From Seriola aureovittata (lineage: Eukaryota; Chordata; Actinopteri; Carangiformes; Carangidae): a DNA stretch of 64,000 nucleotides. Location of the stretch: the NCBI RefSeq assembly GCF_021018895.1, contig NC_079384.1, forward strand, positions 17,639,140-17,703,139, in the 5' to 3' direction. Each line of letters opens with the position of its first letter. The first letter of the stretch is position 1. A program made the translations under genes and the position numbers. This document shows positions 45,781 to 63,578 of this stretch, piece after piece. The notes under the pieces are model-generated. The model saw only the letters and a program-made list of their open reading frames with translations, did not search any database and was not told where the DNA came from.

Positions 45781-47305
45781 AATTGTGTTCAATCTTCTCT
45801 CACTCACAGAAGTTTTATACCTGAAATGATTTGGAGCAGAAACAGCTGTTTTTGGACCAAACAAGTGAAACAAATAGAAGGAAAAGCTGCAGAAAATTAA
45901 ATGATGGTATAAAACACAGTGATTTTTCTCTGGTAAGAAGCCTTCAGTCACACTCACAGTGCTTCAGTGGAGGCCAAACACATTCTGCAAAGGCATAAAA
46001 CATCTAATTACAGCTTTGAATTGCAAGGTAAATCAAAAGGAAGTGGCTCACTCTGACAGCTCTGAAATGCACCTGTCATGCAGATCTCTTATGATGACAA
46101 GCAACAATACTGTGTGGGAACTACTGTAAACAGCTTCACATGAGCCTTTAACACACACATATTGTTCCTTATGCTAAGAACCAGCAATCAATTTAATTAT
46201 TTCCTGACAACCACACATGTTAAGACACACTAAAAGAAGAAAGGAAGAGGATCACCAAAATTTTTAAGCTTCATTGTCTGGAAACCGTGAAGGTCTTAAC
46301 TAACTAACTATTTGTGCAAAATCATCCAATAGTTATTGAGATATTTCACTGAATAATCTGCTGGTGGTGTTACTGTGCATGAACAGTCAGTAGGACTTAT
46401 CCTCTGGGGACCATGAATCCCTCAGATACAGTATTTCAGTCTGGACCAAACTGGTGGACGCCGTTAGTCTCACTAAAAACTCAACAGCATAGTTTGTTTC
46501 CAATGACAATGTCTCTGCTACTCTGAATTATCCACAAACCTCACTGTCAGCAGCTTCCATGGGAATTGCTTTACCAAAAAAGAATCCCCATGAAAACTGT
46601 TGATTCTGGAAAAAGATGCTGCTGATGATTTTTTTTAAAATGTTGTAGGAGCCATGTATTTGATTTGTGTGATAATCCTCCGAGCACTAGGGGGTGATGT
46701 AAGGCTGAGGCTGTCCACAGAAAATTTAAGCCCCAAGGCAGTAAACACAGGTGTTGCTCATTGTAAAGAGGCAAACAGTTTTTGACTGTTCTCTGACAAC
46801 TCTGTGGCTGTTTTATGTTAAACTTTGTATAAAACTGTTATTGGACATTATGGACAGATTGGGGACACAAGAAAATAAAAGCATCATGATACAAAGCATT
46901 GGTAAGGACTGGATATCATTATTCCAAGGACACATCTAAACAATCAAAGTTGCAGTGAGCAGCCATGTAGCAGCTAAAGTCAACACATTAAGTCAAAACT
47001 TCATTTTGGATCACCAAGACAAGACATGTTGCTTCATTGGGAATCCATGAAGTTCGCAATTCACAATTTACTACAATACATCTGACTCATCACACTTGCA
47101 ATAGGACTTTGTCACTACAAATGTCAATTTACAAACAAATTCACTTTCATTTAATTGTACTGGAGTGAAAGCAGATATTTTAAAACCAGAGCAAATGAAA
47201 CCAAACCAATTATCTGCACATGTTATTTGTGAGTTAGGTGAACTGACCCGTTAACTGCTAGATGTCCAGTGTGTAGATGAAATATGCAGGATGAGTCCTC
47301 ACCTT
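45781..47305. other. Intergenic region between convergent arhgap44 and the BLUF-like gene
   Basis: No supported exon. Around 46,265-46,470 is a dispersed repeat (atccaatagttattgagata, atttcagtctggaccaaact) also represented at about 49,070-49,340. The last exon of the minus-strand gene may lie here; a weak candidate (47,306-47,316) is discussed in that entry. Confidence 0.5.
46265..46470. repeat. Dispersed repeat (ccaatagttattgagatattt), copy 1
   Basis: Contains caatagttattgagatattt, cctctggggaccatgaatcc and tttcagtctggaccaaactg, phrases I recognise as a common fish repeat. A related piece lies at about 49,070-49,340 and a short fragment near 15,240. Confidence 0.5.
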
Positions 47306-47534
47306 TCACCTTCCACCTTTAGTCCAAAAAGTTAAACTGTAGTGAGGCAGCGGCTTCGAATAACTTGTCCTTTTGAGCAATAAGAATATTTTACATAGTT
47401 AAGTTTACTTTCTTGTGACTTAAAAATAATTATCATAAAATGACTCATCTTTTCCTTTAAGACTCATGTTTCCTCATTCACTTCAAATGAGCACATTCAT
47501 CATAAATCAAAACTCAGCTGAAGTTGCCTCTTAC

Positions 47535-47682
47535 CAAAGTCCATGCTGACGTTTAAGGGGGAGTCGTACATCTGCAGGAACTGTTGTGGACTCTGCAGCT
47601 CATCTCGATCCAGCAGCTTATCTAGAGCCTCCTGAGGCATGATCAGTTCTGGAGTCTCATCCAGAACTAATCCAGGGAGAGT
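47535..47682 (-). CDS. tex47: TEX47-like exon 8
   Basis: 148 nt. Acceptor cccctctcag, donor tttg|gtaaga. Reads TLPGLVLDETPELIMPQEAL, DKLLDRDELQSPQQFLQMYD then SPLNVSMDF, leaving phase 1, so at least one more exon is required for a stop. Confidence 0.7.
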
Positions 47683-50600
47683 CTGAGAGGGGAGTCAGAA
47701 AATCTTCTTTAGAAGCTGACAACATCAGGGTTATTTTATTGTTATAAAAAAAGTGAGAATTATCTATAAAATGTGCTGTAAATTTATGAAGCGAACGCAC
47801 CTTCTTAGATATTTCAGGGTGCTCACCCAGACTCTGCAGTGCTGACAGGACACTGCAGACCAGAGTCTCTGTGCTCTCTTCTTCTTCCTCATGTCCTTTA
47901 GCCTCGTGGTCGCCAGACACCTGGTCTGCCCCCAGCACCTTCAGTTAACAACGTGAATCACTCATTAAATGTCCATGGAAACAGATTATAATTCATAAGG
48001 AATCTGCCACATATCTGTGTTTGCCTCATGCAGCCTCAAAGATATACAAACCTTGTAGCTCCACTGATGGAACATCCTGCTTCGAGGTTCATGTGCCATG
48101 AACACAACCTTTGCAGCTTCCAGCAGGGAACTAAGAGAGGATTCAAAATCATTAGTACAGTTCTGCATATTGTAAAATTCAACACCAACAGGTTCAATGT
48201 CAGGGAGAAGGTTTGAAATGTTCTCGGCTGGGAACTAGAGGAGCCATTGTTGAAAATAATATTTATCATATATTTATCCCTATCAGTCCCACTGGAATGC
48301 TGGCATCCCGTCCACTGTCTATCTCACTATCAATTAACAGATCAATAATCCTGGTCCTTATTATAGCAATCCAATCAACATGTGAACATCGTTGGTTGTG
48401 TCCCACTCTTCTTAATGGGGGAAAGCTTTGAAGACTACACTGAATAGCTGTCGCTGTTGTTTAATGGCGATGATGTTTTTATAAATATTTCACATTCCAG
48501 GTTTCACTCTTGGCTCCCATGAATTTAGGAAGATCAGTGATGTGGTTTGATTCGAGTTGAAACCTGCACAAAAGTTAACAGTACTTTTAGTAGTTTTCTA
48601 ATGAACTATCATATTTGAGACCTTCAGAAATCAGATTTTATAACATTTTTTTTTTTTTTTAAGTATATTTTTTTGGGCTTTTATGCCTTTAATGGACAGC
48701 ACAGTGGAGAGTGACAGGAAACAGGGAGGCAGAGAGAGGGGGAATGACATGCAGTGAAAGGCCGTCCGATGCGGGATTCGAACCGGGGCCGACTGCAGCG
48801 AGGACTGTAGCCTCTACACATGGGGCGCCTGCTTAAACCACTACGCTACACGACGCCCCAGATTTTATAACATTTATAACTTTTTTTTGCAGTTGTTACA
48901 GTTTTTTTGCAGTTGTTACAGTTTTTTTGCAGTTGTTACAGTTCTTATCATTAATCTTTAATTAACTATTTACATAAAATAGATGTTCAAATAGTCTTGT
49001 TTTATCTTGAAAAGAAAATGTACAACACATGAAGCTAATGAGAGACTTTGACAGGCTGATGAATGGAAGTACCAGTAGTACAAAAACACGGCTTTAGGCC
49101 TGGGACTTCCCCCGTCTGCATTCTTAAGGCATTTGAATTCTTCGAGTGCAGCTATGCTAGTGGTGTGACAAACACTCATGGCCCCAAGAGGTTGTATCCC
49201 TCTGACTTAGATGATCCCAAGACTTGCGCGACCATGAGGTTGAAATTGGTGTTTTTAAGTGAAATGTCTCAACAACTATTGGATGGGTGGTCATGAAAAA
49301 ACATTCATGCCCCCATGAGATGAATTTTAATCACTCCTCTGAACAGTATTAGTATGCTTTGGTACATGACATAGTGTGTGATATTCATCATTACCAGTCT
49401 GTCTGTTGTTGCAGGTCTTTCAGAACAGACAGCAGAATCTCCCTGGATGACTGGAAGAGAGCAGCGCAGCAAACAGTAAGTACAGGGTTTCACATCATAA
49501 AGTTTCTTCATCGACTGAATATTTATCTGGAGGGAAACTTACTTCAATGATGTGCAGCAGGCAGGATGGATAGATTACCAGCAGGCCTGTCATGTGATCC
49601 CAGATATATTGTTTGCTTAACTGAAAGTTGAGTTTTTCATAATGAGCTGTATGGAAACAAATCAACAAACAGAACAATGTGTCAGTTTGCAGACAACAGA
49701 GAAACTGAGTATCCTGACAACCACATGAAAGCCCAGCGCTGTTATCAACACACCGTTCAGTTCCAGCCTCTCCAGGGGCTTTTATTGTGAGTTTTCTATG
49801 TAATTTCTGTGGAAAAATTCCTTGAAAAGTGACAACACGAAGCTCTTACAAGGACGCCCTGCAGACTCATTCACATACGAAGATGGGAAAGCTCTAAAAC
49901 AGTCCGACAAGAGAAACGAGACGATGCTTCTCTCTAAATTTAGTTTGCAAATTTCTGCAGAAAGTGCAGATCTATTCATTTGTAATATCATTTATAATAT
50001 TATTACTACCATCCCCTTCATTTCCCCCTAAGGAGAACTGGATCAAATTGGAACAAGGTGATTAGGTCACTGCAGAGAATGAAGGGATTGTGTCAGTGAA
50101 ATAGCGATGCCTTATTATCAGCCACTGAGCTGTTGTTGCTCTTGGTCTTTGTAGCTCTAAGGTAATTGCTGGCTGACCTCCCAGTTCTGTCCTGTCAGTG
50201 AGATCGTGGGGGAGCCGGGCGATTACTATCAGCCGCTGTAGCACGATCTTCTGCAGAGACAAGGAAGACAAGTCTTAGAAAAACCTGCTTTGTCACATAG
50301 CCTATTAGACACGTACATTCACAAAGGGAGGAGCACTACCTCATGCATGATTAAATTATAAAGCTATTTCAACATATAATGAGTGAAATTGCAACTGTTC
50401 AAATCAGCACCTGTCAGCAAAAGAGCTTCATGGTTTCATGAAGTAAAGTTTCTGATCAGATCAGAATTTAATAGGAAAACTAGCAAGCTGCTTAAGAAAA
50501 ACTTTTATTTCCTCTCCTGTTGTTTGAAATGGAATACAAACCACTTGTTCATCATCCAGATCCTTCCTCTGATCCATACGATGGTGAAATAAACTAGTCC

Positions 50601-51883
50601 CAATTTCTTCCTCTTTCTTTCCCTTTGCTTTCATTGGGTCGGTTTTCTCCATCTTAACTCTCTAACTCCTTATCTCCATCCAACTCAAAGACTCTAGCGG
50701 AGCGAGTGAAACCTCAGCGAGCTGCCTGCTTTCACTGTTTATTAAAGCTTATATCCTAGAAACCCTTTGTTCGCCTGCACTCTGGCGCAACTACATATGC
50801 ACGATAAACATATGAGCCAATCCCGAGCTGAGACAGGTTTGTAATTCAGGTAATGAAAGCCAATAGGAGGAGGAACTGTACATATGGGCACTGCAGAGGA
50901 TAGTGCATTAAGACACTATTTAGTCTGAAGCTAATGTCAAAAACTGTTTGCTGGCAGTTATATGAGCTAATGAGGGAAAAAGATTTCTCATTTGGTTTAA
51001 TCTGAAAAAACAGTTATTAAAATTAATGTCATGTCAACCTCTTTGATACTCATTACTTGCATGTTCACTTATCAGATTTTCACCCAGATAGAACTTTTAT
51101 TATGACAACTAATTATATAATCCTTCAATTTTCATAAATTACAATTTAAATATGCAGCCAGGAGCTCACTGTTGTGTCATTAGTGGTGGAAGTAATACCC
51201 AGACTTTACTTAAGTAAAAGTTCCAGTACCACAATGTAAAATAGCGTCCACTTTCTCAAATACAAGGTTTTACTGCTTGTGCTTTTAATTCTTTATCATT
51301 CATTTTCAATTATTTTGAGATTTGGATAAACAAAGCCTTGTGAAGGTGTCACTTTGGGCTCTGAATAAGGAATATTTCTCATTCTTTTCTGAATCTTTAC
51401 AAACTAAACTACGTTAAATTGGAAATCAGCTGCACCTCAGCCCAGAGCAACAGTAAAAAGCTTCTTACACATTTTAATGCATCTGCTTGAGTAACATTTT
51501 CAATACAGTATTGGAGCACTGGAGTATGGGAGTAGGCTATATTTACTGTGTGGTATTGGTACTGTTACATCAGGATGTCAGTACTTCTTTCAGCACTGTG
51601 TAAACCTACTTCAGTGAGTGTTGACAAATGTTTTTGGGCCTTATCTAAACTTTTTTCCTGTAATTATTTCGTGGGGCGGTTGAACCAGGCGCATATCCTG
51701 TAAACGTTACCGTTATCCGACCGGTAGCTAGTTTAGCTACCGTCACAAGGCTCCGGTACAAACCTCTCTCATTGTCCCGTGAAACACATCAAACATGGTC
51801 ACCGTGTCTCTTCCCTCCACCTCCGAGTCTCTGTTTTCCCACGACTTCAACGACAAGCTGCCGACTTTCTGTGGAGCAGCCAT
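47535..51883 (-). CDS. tex47: TEX47-like BLUF-domain protein, 8 coding exons, 3' end unresolved
   Basis: Assembled on the minus strand from eight exons, all with GT-AG sites and matching phases: 51,883-51,764, 50,652-50,542, 50,250-50,178, 49,646-49,543, 49,450-49,395, 48,130-48,052, 47,938-47,801 and 47,682-47,535. They sum to 829 nt, about 276 residues, near the roughly 250 of TEX47. The core runs KIVLQRLIVIARLPHDL, MTGLLVIYPSCLLHIIE, SSREILLSVLKDLQQQ and FMAHEPRSRMFHQWSY, the order of a BLUF fold (TGLL..LH..E..v..l..i...R.F..W). A conserved Gln/Tyr flavin pair cannot be confirmed. The start is the first Met after an in-frame TGA 9 bases upstream. A final exon could be 47,316-47,306 (ends in GGR), but this is weak. 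The family name is from memory; function is unknown. Confidence 0.7.
47801..47938 (-). CDS. tex47: TEX47-like exon 7
   Basis: 138 nt, 46 codons: VLGADQVSGDHEAKGHEEEE, then ESTETLVCSVLSALQSLGEH and PEISKK. An acidic linker precedes a helix. Acceptor aactgaag is weak; donor aag|gtgcgt. Confidence 0.68.
48052..48130 (-). CDS. tex47: TEX47-like exon 6 (end of BLUF core)
   Basis: 79 nt. Acceptor atcctctcttag, donor aag|gtttgt. Reads C-SLLEAAKVVFMAHEPRSRMF then HQWSYK. The RMFHQWSY end fits the R.F..W pattern of BLUF domains. Leaves phase 0. Confidence 0.72.
48632..48648. repeat. SINE target-site duplication, left copy
   Basis: cagattttataacattt, identical to 48,859-48,875 on the other side of the SINE. 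Confidence 0.85.
48649..48858 (-). mobile_element. tRNA-derived SINE with 17-bp target-site duplications
   Basis: Read on the minus strand it begins tggggcgtcgtgtagcgtag tggtttaagcaggcg (A-box-like) and has ggttcgaatcccgc, a near-perfect pol III B box, then a body and a T/A-rich tail at the + strand left end. Identical 17-bp sequences flank it: cagattttataacattt at 48,632-48,648 and at 48,859-48,875. The exact duplications suggest a fairly recent insertion. It sits in intron 5 of the TEX47-like gene, in the same orientation. Confidence 0.85.
48859..48875. repeat. SINE target-site duplication, right copy
   Basis: cagattttataacattt, identical to 48,632-48,648. Confidence 0.85.
48881..48943. 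repeat. 20-bp minisatellite, three copies
   Basis: The unit gtttttttgcagttgttaca is present three times in tandem (the first copy with one change), directly beside the SINE target site. Confidence 0.9.
49070..49340. repeat. Dispersed repeat, relative of the copy at 46,265
   Basis: Contains gatgatcccaagacttgcgc, gaggttgaaattggtgtttt and gtctcaacaactattggatg, phrases of a fish repeat family that I recognise. It lies within intron 5 of the TEX47-like gene. Confidence 0.5.
49395..49450 (-). CDS. tex47: TEX47-like exon 5
   Basis: 56 nt. Acceptor gctctcttccag, donor ctg|gtaatg. Reads SSREILLSVLKDLQQQTD, leaving phase 2. This is the helix following the LHIIE strand. Confidence 0.72.
49543..49646 (-). 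CDS. tex47: TEX47-like exon 4 (BLUF core)
   Basis: 104 nt. Acceptor tttccatacag, donor gaa|gtaagt. Reads A-HYEKLNFQLSKQYIWDHMTG, then LLVIYPSCLLHIIE. TGLLVIYP..LLHIIE is the diagnostic BLUF-like motif (compare TGLLLY.....L.VLEG). Leaves phase 0. Confidence 0.75.
50178..50250 (-). CDS. tex47: TEX47-like exon 3 (first BLUF strand)
   Basis: 73 nt. Acceptor cttgtctctgcag, donor ggag|gtcagc. Reads KIVLQRLIVIARLPHDLTDR then TELG, leaving phase 1. The LQRLIVIARL strand is where BLUF domains begin. Confidence 0.72.
50542..50652 (-). CDS. tex47: TEX47-like exon 2
   Basis: 111 nt, 37 codons, phase 0: MEKTDPMKAKGKKEEEIGTS then LFHHRMDQRKDLDDEQV. The donor (gtg|gtttgt) is good, but the acceptor (gagttaag) has a poor pyrimidine tract, so the 5' boundary is the least certain in the gene. 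It might instead be an alternative first exon, since it opens with ATG. Confidence 0.6.
50653..51763. other. TEX47-like intron 1 with repeat
   Basis: About 1.1 kb. The segment 51,180-51,600 carries an ACTTGAGTA-type dispersed repeat; otherwise nothing was recognised. Confidence 0.55.
51180..51600. repeat. ACTTGAGTA-type dispersed repeat, copy 3
   Basis: Starts gtggtggaagtaatacccag actttacttaagtaaaag and ends near gtactgttacatcaggatgt cagtacttctttcagcac. Related copies lie at 20,140 and 32,690. Confidence 0.55.
51764..51883 (-). CDS. tex47: TEX47-like exon 1
   Basis: 120 nt, exactly 40 codons: MAAPQKVGSLSLKSWENRDS then EVEGRDTVTMFDVFHGTMRE. Donor gag|gtttgt. The start context has A at -3 and G at +4. 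An open frame on the opposite strand over the same bases (51,795-52,019) is its shadow. Confidence 0.65.
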
Positions 51884-51937
51884 ACTGCCTCAACCTAACC
51901 GAGATGTTTGGGGGCTCCTCTCTCTCGCTCTAGGTGG

Positions 51938-51951
51938 GTTACCATGGCAAC
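51938..51951. promoter_or_regulatory. Perfect RFX X-box in the TEX47-like promoter
   Basis: gttaccatggcaac is an inverted repeat of RFX half-sites with the usual 2-bp spacer, matching the X-box consensus GTTRCCATGGYAAC. It lies 55 bp upstream of the minus-strand ATG at 51,883, the usual distance for cilia genes. RFX control is inferred. Confidence 0.75.
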
Positions 51952-52829
51952 GATGCCCGTCAAGCTCGGCGAAGACGTGTTTGACGTCACTACAGCCTAG
52001 ATACGTAGGTGGATTTTGAATCATATGATTTGTATCTTTTTTCTTATCGTATTGTTTATTTTCATATTGTTTATTGTTACTATTTATGTATTTAGATTGT
52101 ATTATTATTATTTTCTATAATTTCTTTCTATAAATATTACTTGTACAATAATACCATGATGATTGTTGTTTGTATTTACTATAATATGAAAAAAAAAGAT
52201 TATCTGATGCCTAGAGTTACAGCCTTTGTGACCTATCCTCAACATCAGCTACATTAAATTCAGAAATACCTAACCCTATCCAGTCAATGACCAACAGGTG
52301 GTGCTAATTTAACATTAACTGCGCCCTATGCGCAGCACGTGTGCAGCAATGAAGCTCATGAGCACGAGAATACGTAGGGAAATCCACCCTAAACCTGATT
52401 TTTTTTTTCTCTCTCTCTCTCTATTGTAGTTTACTTTTGTGTTTTACTTTTTCTATAATTATCCAAAAATATTTTTTTGGAATTACTGCTGTGAACCATA
52501 AATACTCCAAATATCTTTTGGATTATTAATCTCTCATGTTGCTGGAGCCTACGACACAATTTGTTTTATTTTATGCTTTTTATCACGTTGTTGTTGGTTT
52601 AATTTGAATTGAATGTAGTTTTGCAAGTATGTTAGTTTTATTTTTGTCATTGCTCCCATAGATTTTTATTAGAGATTTTTTAAGCTTTTATATATATCTA
52701 TGATATAAAAGCTCTAGTGCAATATGACAGGCTTATCCTGTTATCAAATATGAAGCGTTCAATAGAGAAATAATAAGAAAAAATAGAATTGAGATTTAGG
52801 GTGTATTTTCCTTTAAAAGCCCCGCTGAG
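51952..52829. other. Divergent intergenic region (TEX47-like / ndel1)
   Basis: About 0.9 kb between two head-to-head genes. It is mostly AT-rich (52,030-52,800) with GC-richer ends next to each start. No TATA-type element or exon could be supported inside it. Confidence 0.5.
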
Positions 52830-52937
52830 CGGACCGAGCAGAGATCATCAGACAGCCGGAGGAGACGGTCGGCCTCAGCAGCGTAGACCATCGAGCATAA
52901 TGGACTGACTTACATCAGTGTTTGAGGCGATGTTCAG
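52830..52937 (+). other. ndel1: ndel1 probable non-coding exon 1 (5' limit approximate)
   Basis: A GC-rich island (gctgagcggaccgagcagag, ggagacggtcggcctcagca) ends in a donor, ttcag|gtactg, 2.7 kb before the coding exon. Mammalian NDEL1 likewise has a non-coding first exon. The 5' limit is a guess. It contains two upstream ATGs: 52,900 (MD then stop) and 52,930, which after splicing opens a 22-codon frame overlapping the main start. Confidence 0.55.
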
Positions 52938-55611
52938 GTACTGGACACATGATAATTCATCCTCTTTTCTCTTTGGTGCACAACTAGTGAAACTGAAACA
53001 CTGGAGCCAGTTTGTCGTTGAACGCTGGTCGTTTATCGTTTGTTCGGTTCGCGGCTTGTTTGCACACCCAGTTTTGACAGCTGAGCTCAGCATCAGCTCT
53101 GGATTTACACTCGCTGATTTTGGTCTTATTTCTTGTCCTGTTTAACGTTATAATTCAAAACCGATTATTCAAATCTAGGTATTTTCAGTGTATGTAATTA
53201 AATATCATTTTCTGTTTCTAATGATAGAAGATGATCACTGAACAGGGTCATCTCTCATTTGGATTAAAACCTTTTGACTCAGTATAGAATTAACATCAGT
53301 TTGGTTAAATAGTAAGATTTTACAGTGTAGTTTTCTGACTGATCTTGCTTGATTTACACCTACACTTAACCCACCGTTTAAATCATAGATTATACACCCT
53401 TATAATGTAAGATCATAGGCCAACATTAGCTCATGCAGTTTACATGAAGGTAAATGTTTTTTCTAAAATTGTAATTGTGTTTTTTTTATTTTTATGTTTT
53501 ATTTAAGAAGCAGGCCCACTTATTGATGCGGACAAAATGGTTTATCTTGCTTTTTCCTCTACTTTATGCCATTTAAGCCCCCCCCCCAGGCTGTGGGTGA
53601 CATGGTTGAATTTAATCTGAAGCGGAATTATTCAGAGGTTCATAGAATGAAATTTTTGCAGGTCAGTAGCTACTATAGAAGGCACTGCCTGCAAGAGCAG
53701 CCAAGCTTTCTTTATGATTAATAAGATTTTCTTTTCTTTCTTTTTTTTAATCTCATGATCTTATTGGCGGTTGTAAAGACATTTTGTTGGAGTGGACACG
53801 GGGCTCTTCTGTGTGACACTGGAGGTCAGCATTATTTACTGTGACCCCTCACACAACGGAAGCATCTGTTGACCTTGTCCTGTCTCTCCCTCTCTCTGTG
53901 TTATCACACACTTAAATTCAGCGACTTTTCAGCATTTATCCTTATTGAGATGACCACCCATGGCTGGACTGACCTCCGTGGGGACACTAGGGCAAACATC
54001 TGTTGCTGGGCCCCTATAGACCCTATGGAAGTGTAATGCATTCACTTAAAAAATAAATAAATAAATAAATAAATAAATTCTGAATTATAATGAATTAATA
54101 AAATTCCTGCTCTGTTTCTCTGAATTAACGACATAATTATCTTCTTAATTCTGAAAAACAGAGCTTTTTTTTCTCCTTAAGTAAATGCATTATGCTTCCA
54201 TAGACCCCATATATACATGGCAGTTAATTTTATCAGTTCAGTTGTTTAAACAAAAAGTACAAATGCATTATATTTGATTCCTATAAGGTGTAACCATCCT
54301 ATAGCTGACACTGTTGCCCGAATGAGTGAATAAAAGAAAGAGCTTGACTCAGAATAGTTTCTCTTCAGCCTGCAGGGCCACATCAAGCTGAAGAGAAATA
54401 AACAAGACACTGATTTCTGTGCCAGCCCAAAGGGAGTACTGGTTTGGCTCCATCACTGCTCACCAGAGGGTTTTATTGTCCAGAAAACTGCAGTTCCTCT
54501 TCTTGTAATCTGCTGTTATTTCCTCAATGCCTCTCTTCATCACAGTGCCAACAGTTGGTTACCAGGAGACACTATGTTTCACTTTCTGAAGGAAAAATAA
54601 AGGTGGATGGAGTTGTTGGAATTGGGTCACCTGTAGCCTCACATCCTCATGTAAGGTTAACATAGACAGTGGCACCTTTTAAAATGATATTAACTGCTTT
54701 AAAACGTGTCTTTTAATTGGCTGCATGCTTGTGCAAACAGTCACATGGGATCACAGGATAACCTTCCTTTTCTCTCACTTTTTGTTCTCCGTTGATTCAG
54801 CTGGGGAAAGACGGGTGAAAGCAGCTCTGTTTCAACAGCAGGACAAAAGCACAAACCTGTTTAATACCCATGAGAGCAGAAATACTGTCCAACATTGTTT
54901 GGGTCAAATGGTTTTTGGAGAGTTGTTGTGCTGGTGGCTCCAGACTCTGTAGCCTACTTAAGTCAGAGGGAGTTTATTTATAGGGACAAACACCTTTCAG
55001 AAAATGCAGCAGTTTTTTATTGAAGCTTTTTGTCCTGTTCCTGGCTTGACTCCAACTTCAACTCTAATTATGAGTCAGTGTGATGAATGAGGCTCAGGAG
55101 GAAATGAAGAATAAAATAAATAACATGCACTGAAGTAAAGCTTGTGTGGTGCATTTTCAACCAAATGATGTTGTATAGTGTCAGTTGCCTCTTATTTAGG
55201 TGTAATTAAACTTGTAGGAGCGTTAATCAAACTGAAGATGCTGTTTTCTCTGCAGTTGATTTTTTTTATTTTTTTCTCTGTATCCCGTACTCCATGGGGC
55301 TTCTGGGAGTCTGGAGGGAGCGCTTTTGATGATTAATTCCCAGCTGTGGTTTAAATCACTGATTTGTGCGTCTTTTTCTCATTTCATGTTGCATTTTGAG
55401 ATGTTTGCTGCCTTTTTTTATGAACTAAGAGATTTCAGGATCGGAGAAGAGTCAGTGCTTCTGTGTCTGTGATGCTCTGGAGAATCTTAATGGATCACAA
55501 GCTCCATCAGCTTGTCACAAAAGATTCAATGCTCTGTCTGATAAACTTGACTTGACCTTTTTTTTTTTTTCCTCATTGTAATCCCTTGTTTCCTCATTCC
55601 TTCCTCCCCAG
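52938..55611. other. ndel1 intron 1
   Basis: About 2.7 kb. It contains an AAAT simple repeat (about 54,047-54,078) and a poly-C run at 53,579-53,588. Frames near 54,440-54,950 have no family signal or splice support. Confidence 0.55.
54047..54078. repeat. (AAAT)n simple repeat
   Basis: Roughly seven AAAT units in ndel1 intron 1. Confidence 0.9.
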
Positions 55612-55622
55612 ATTTGTTTGCC

Positions 55623-63578
<7,956 letters not shown>

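Noticed and set aside
51795..52019. Plus-strand open frame of 74 codons beginning MVTVSLPSTSESLF with a donor-like gtgggt
   Set aside because: It is the shadow of minus-strand exon 1 of the BLUF-like gene, which fits phases with seven other exons and has an X-box upstream. No downstream plus-strand partner exon was found.
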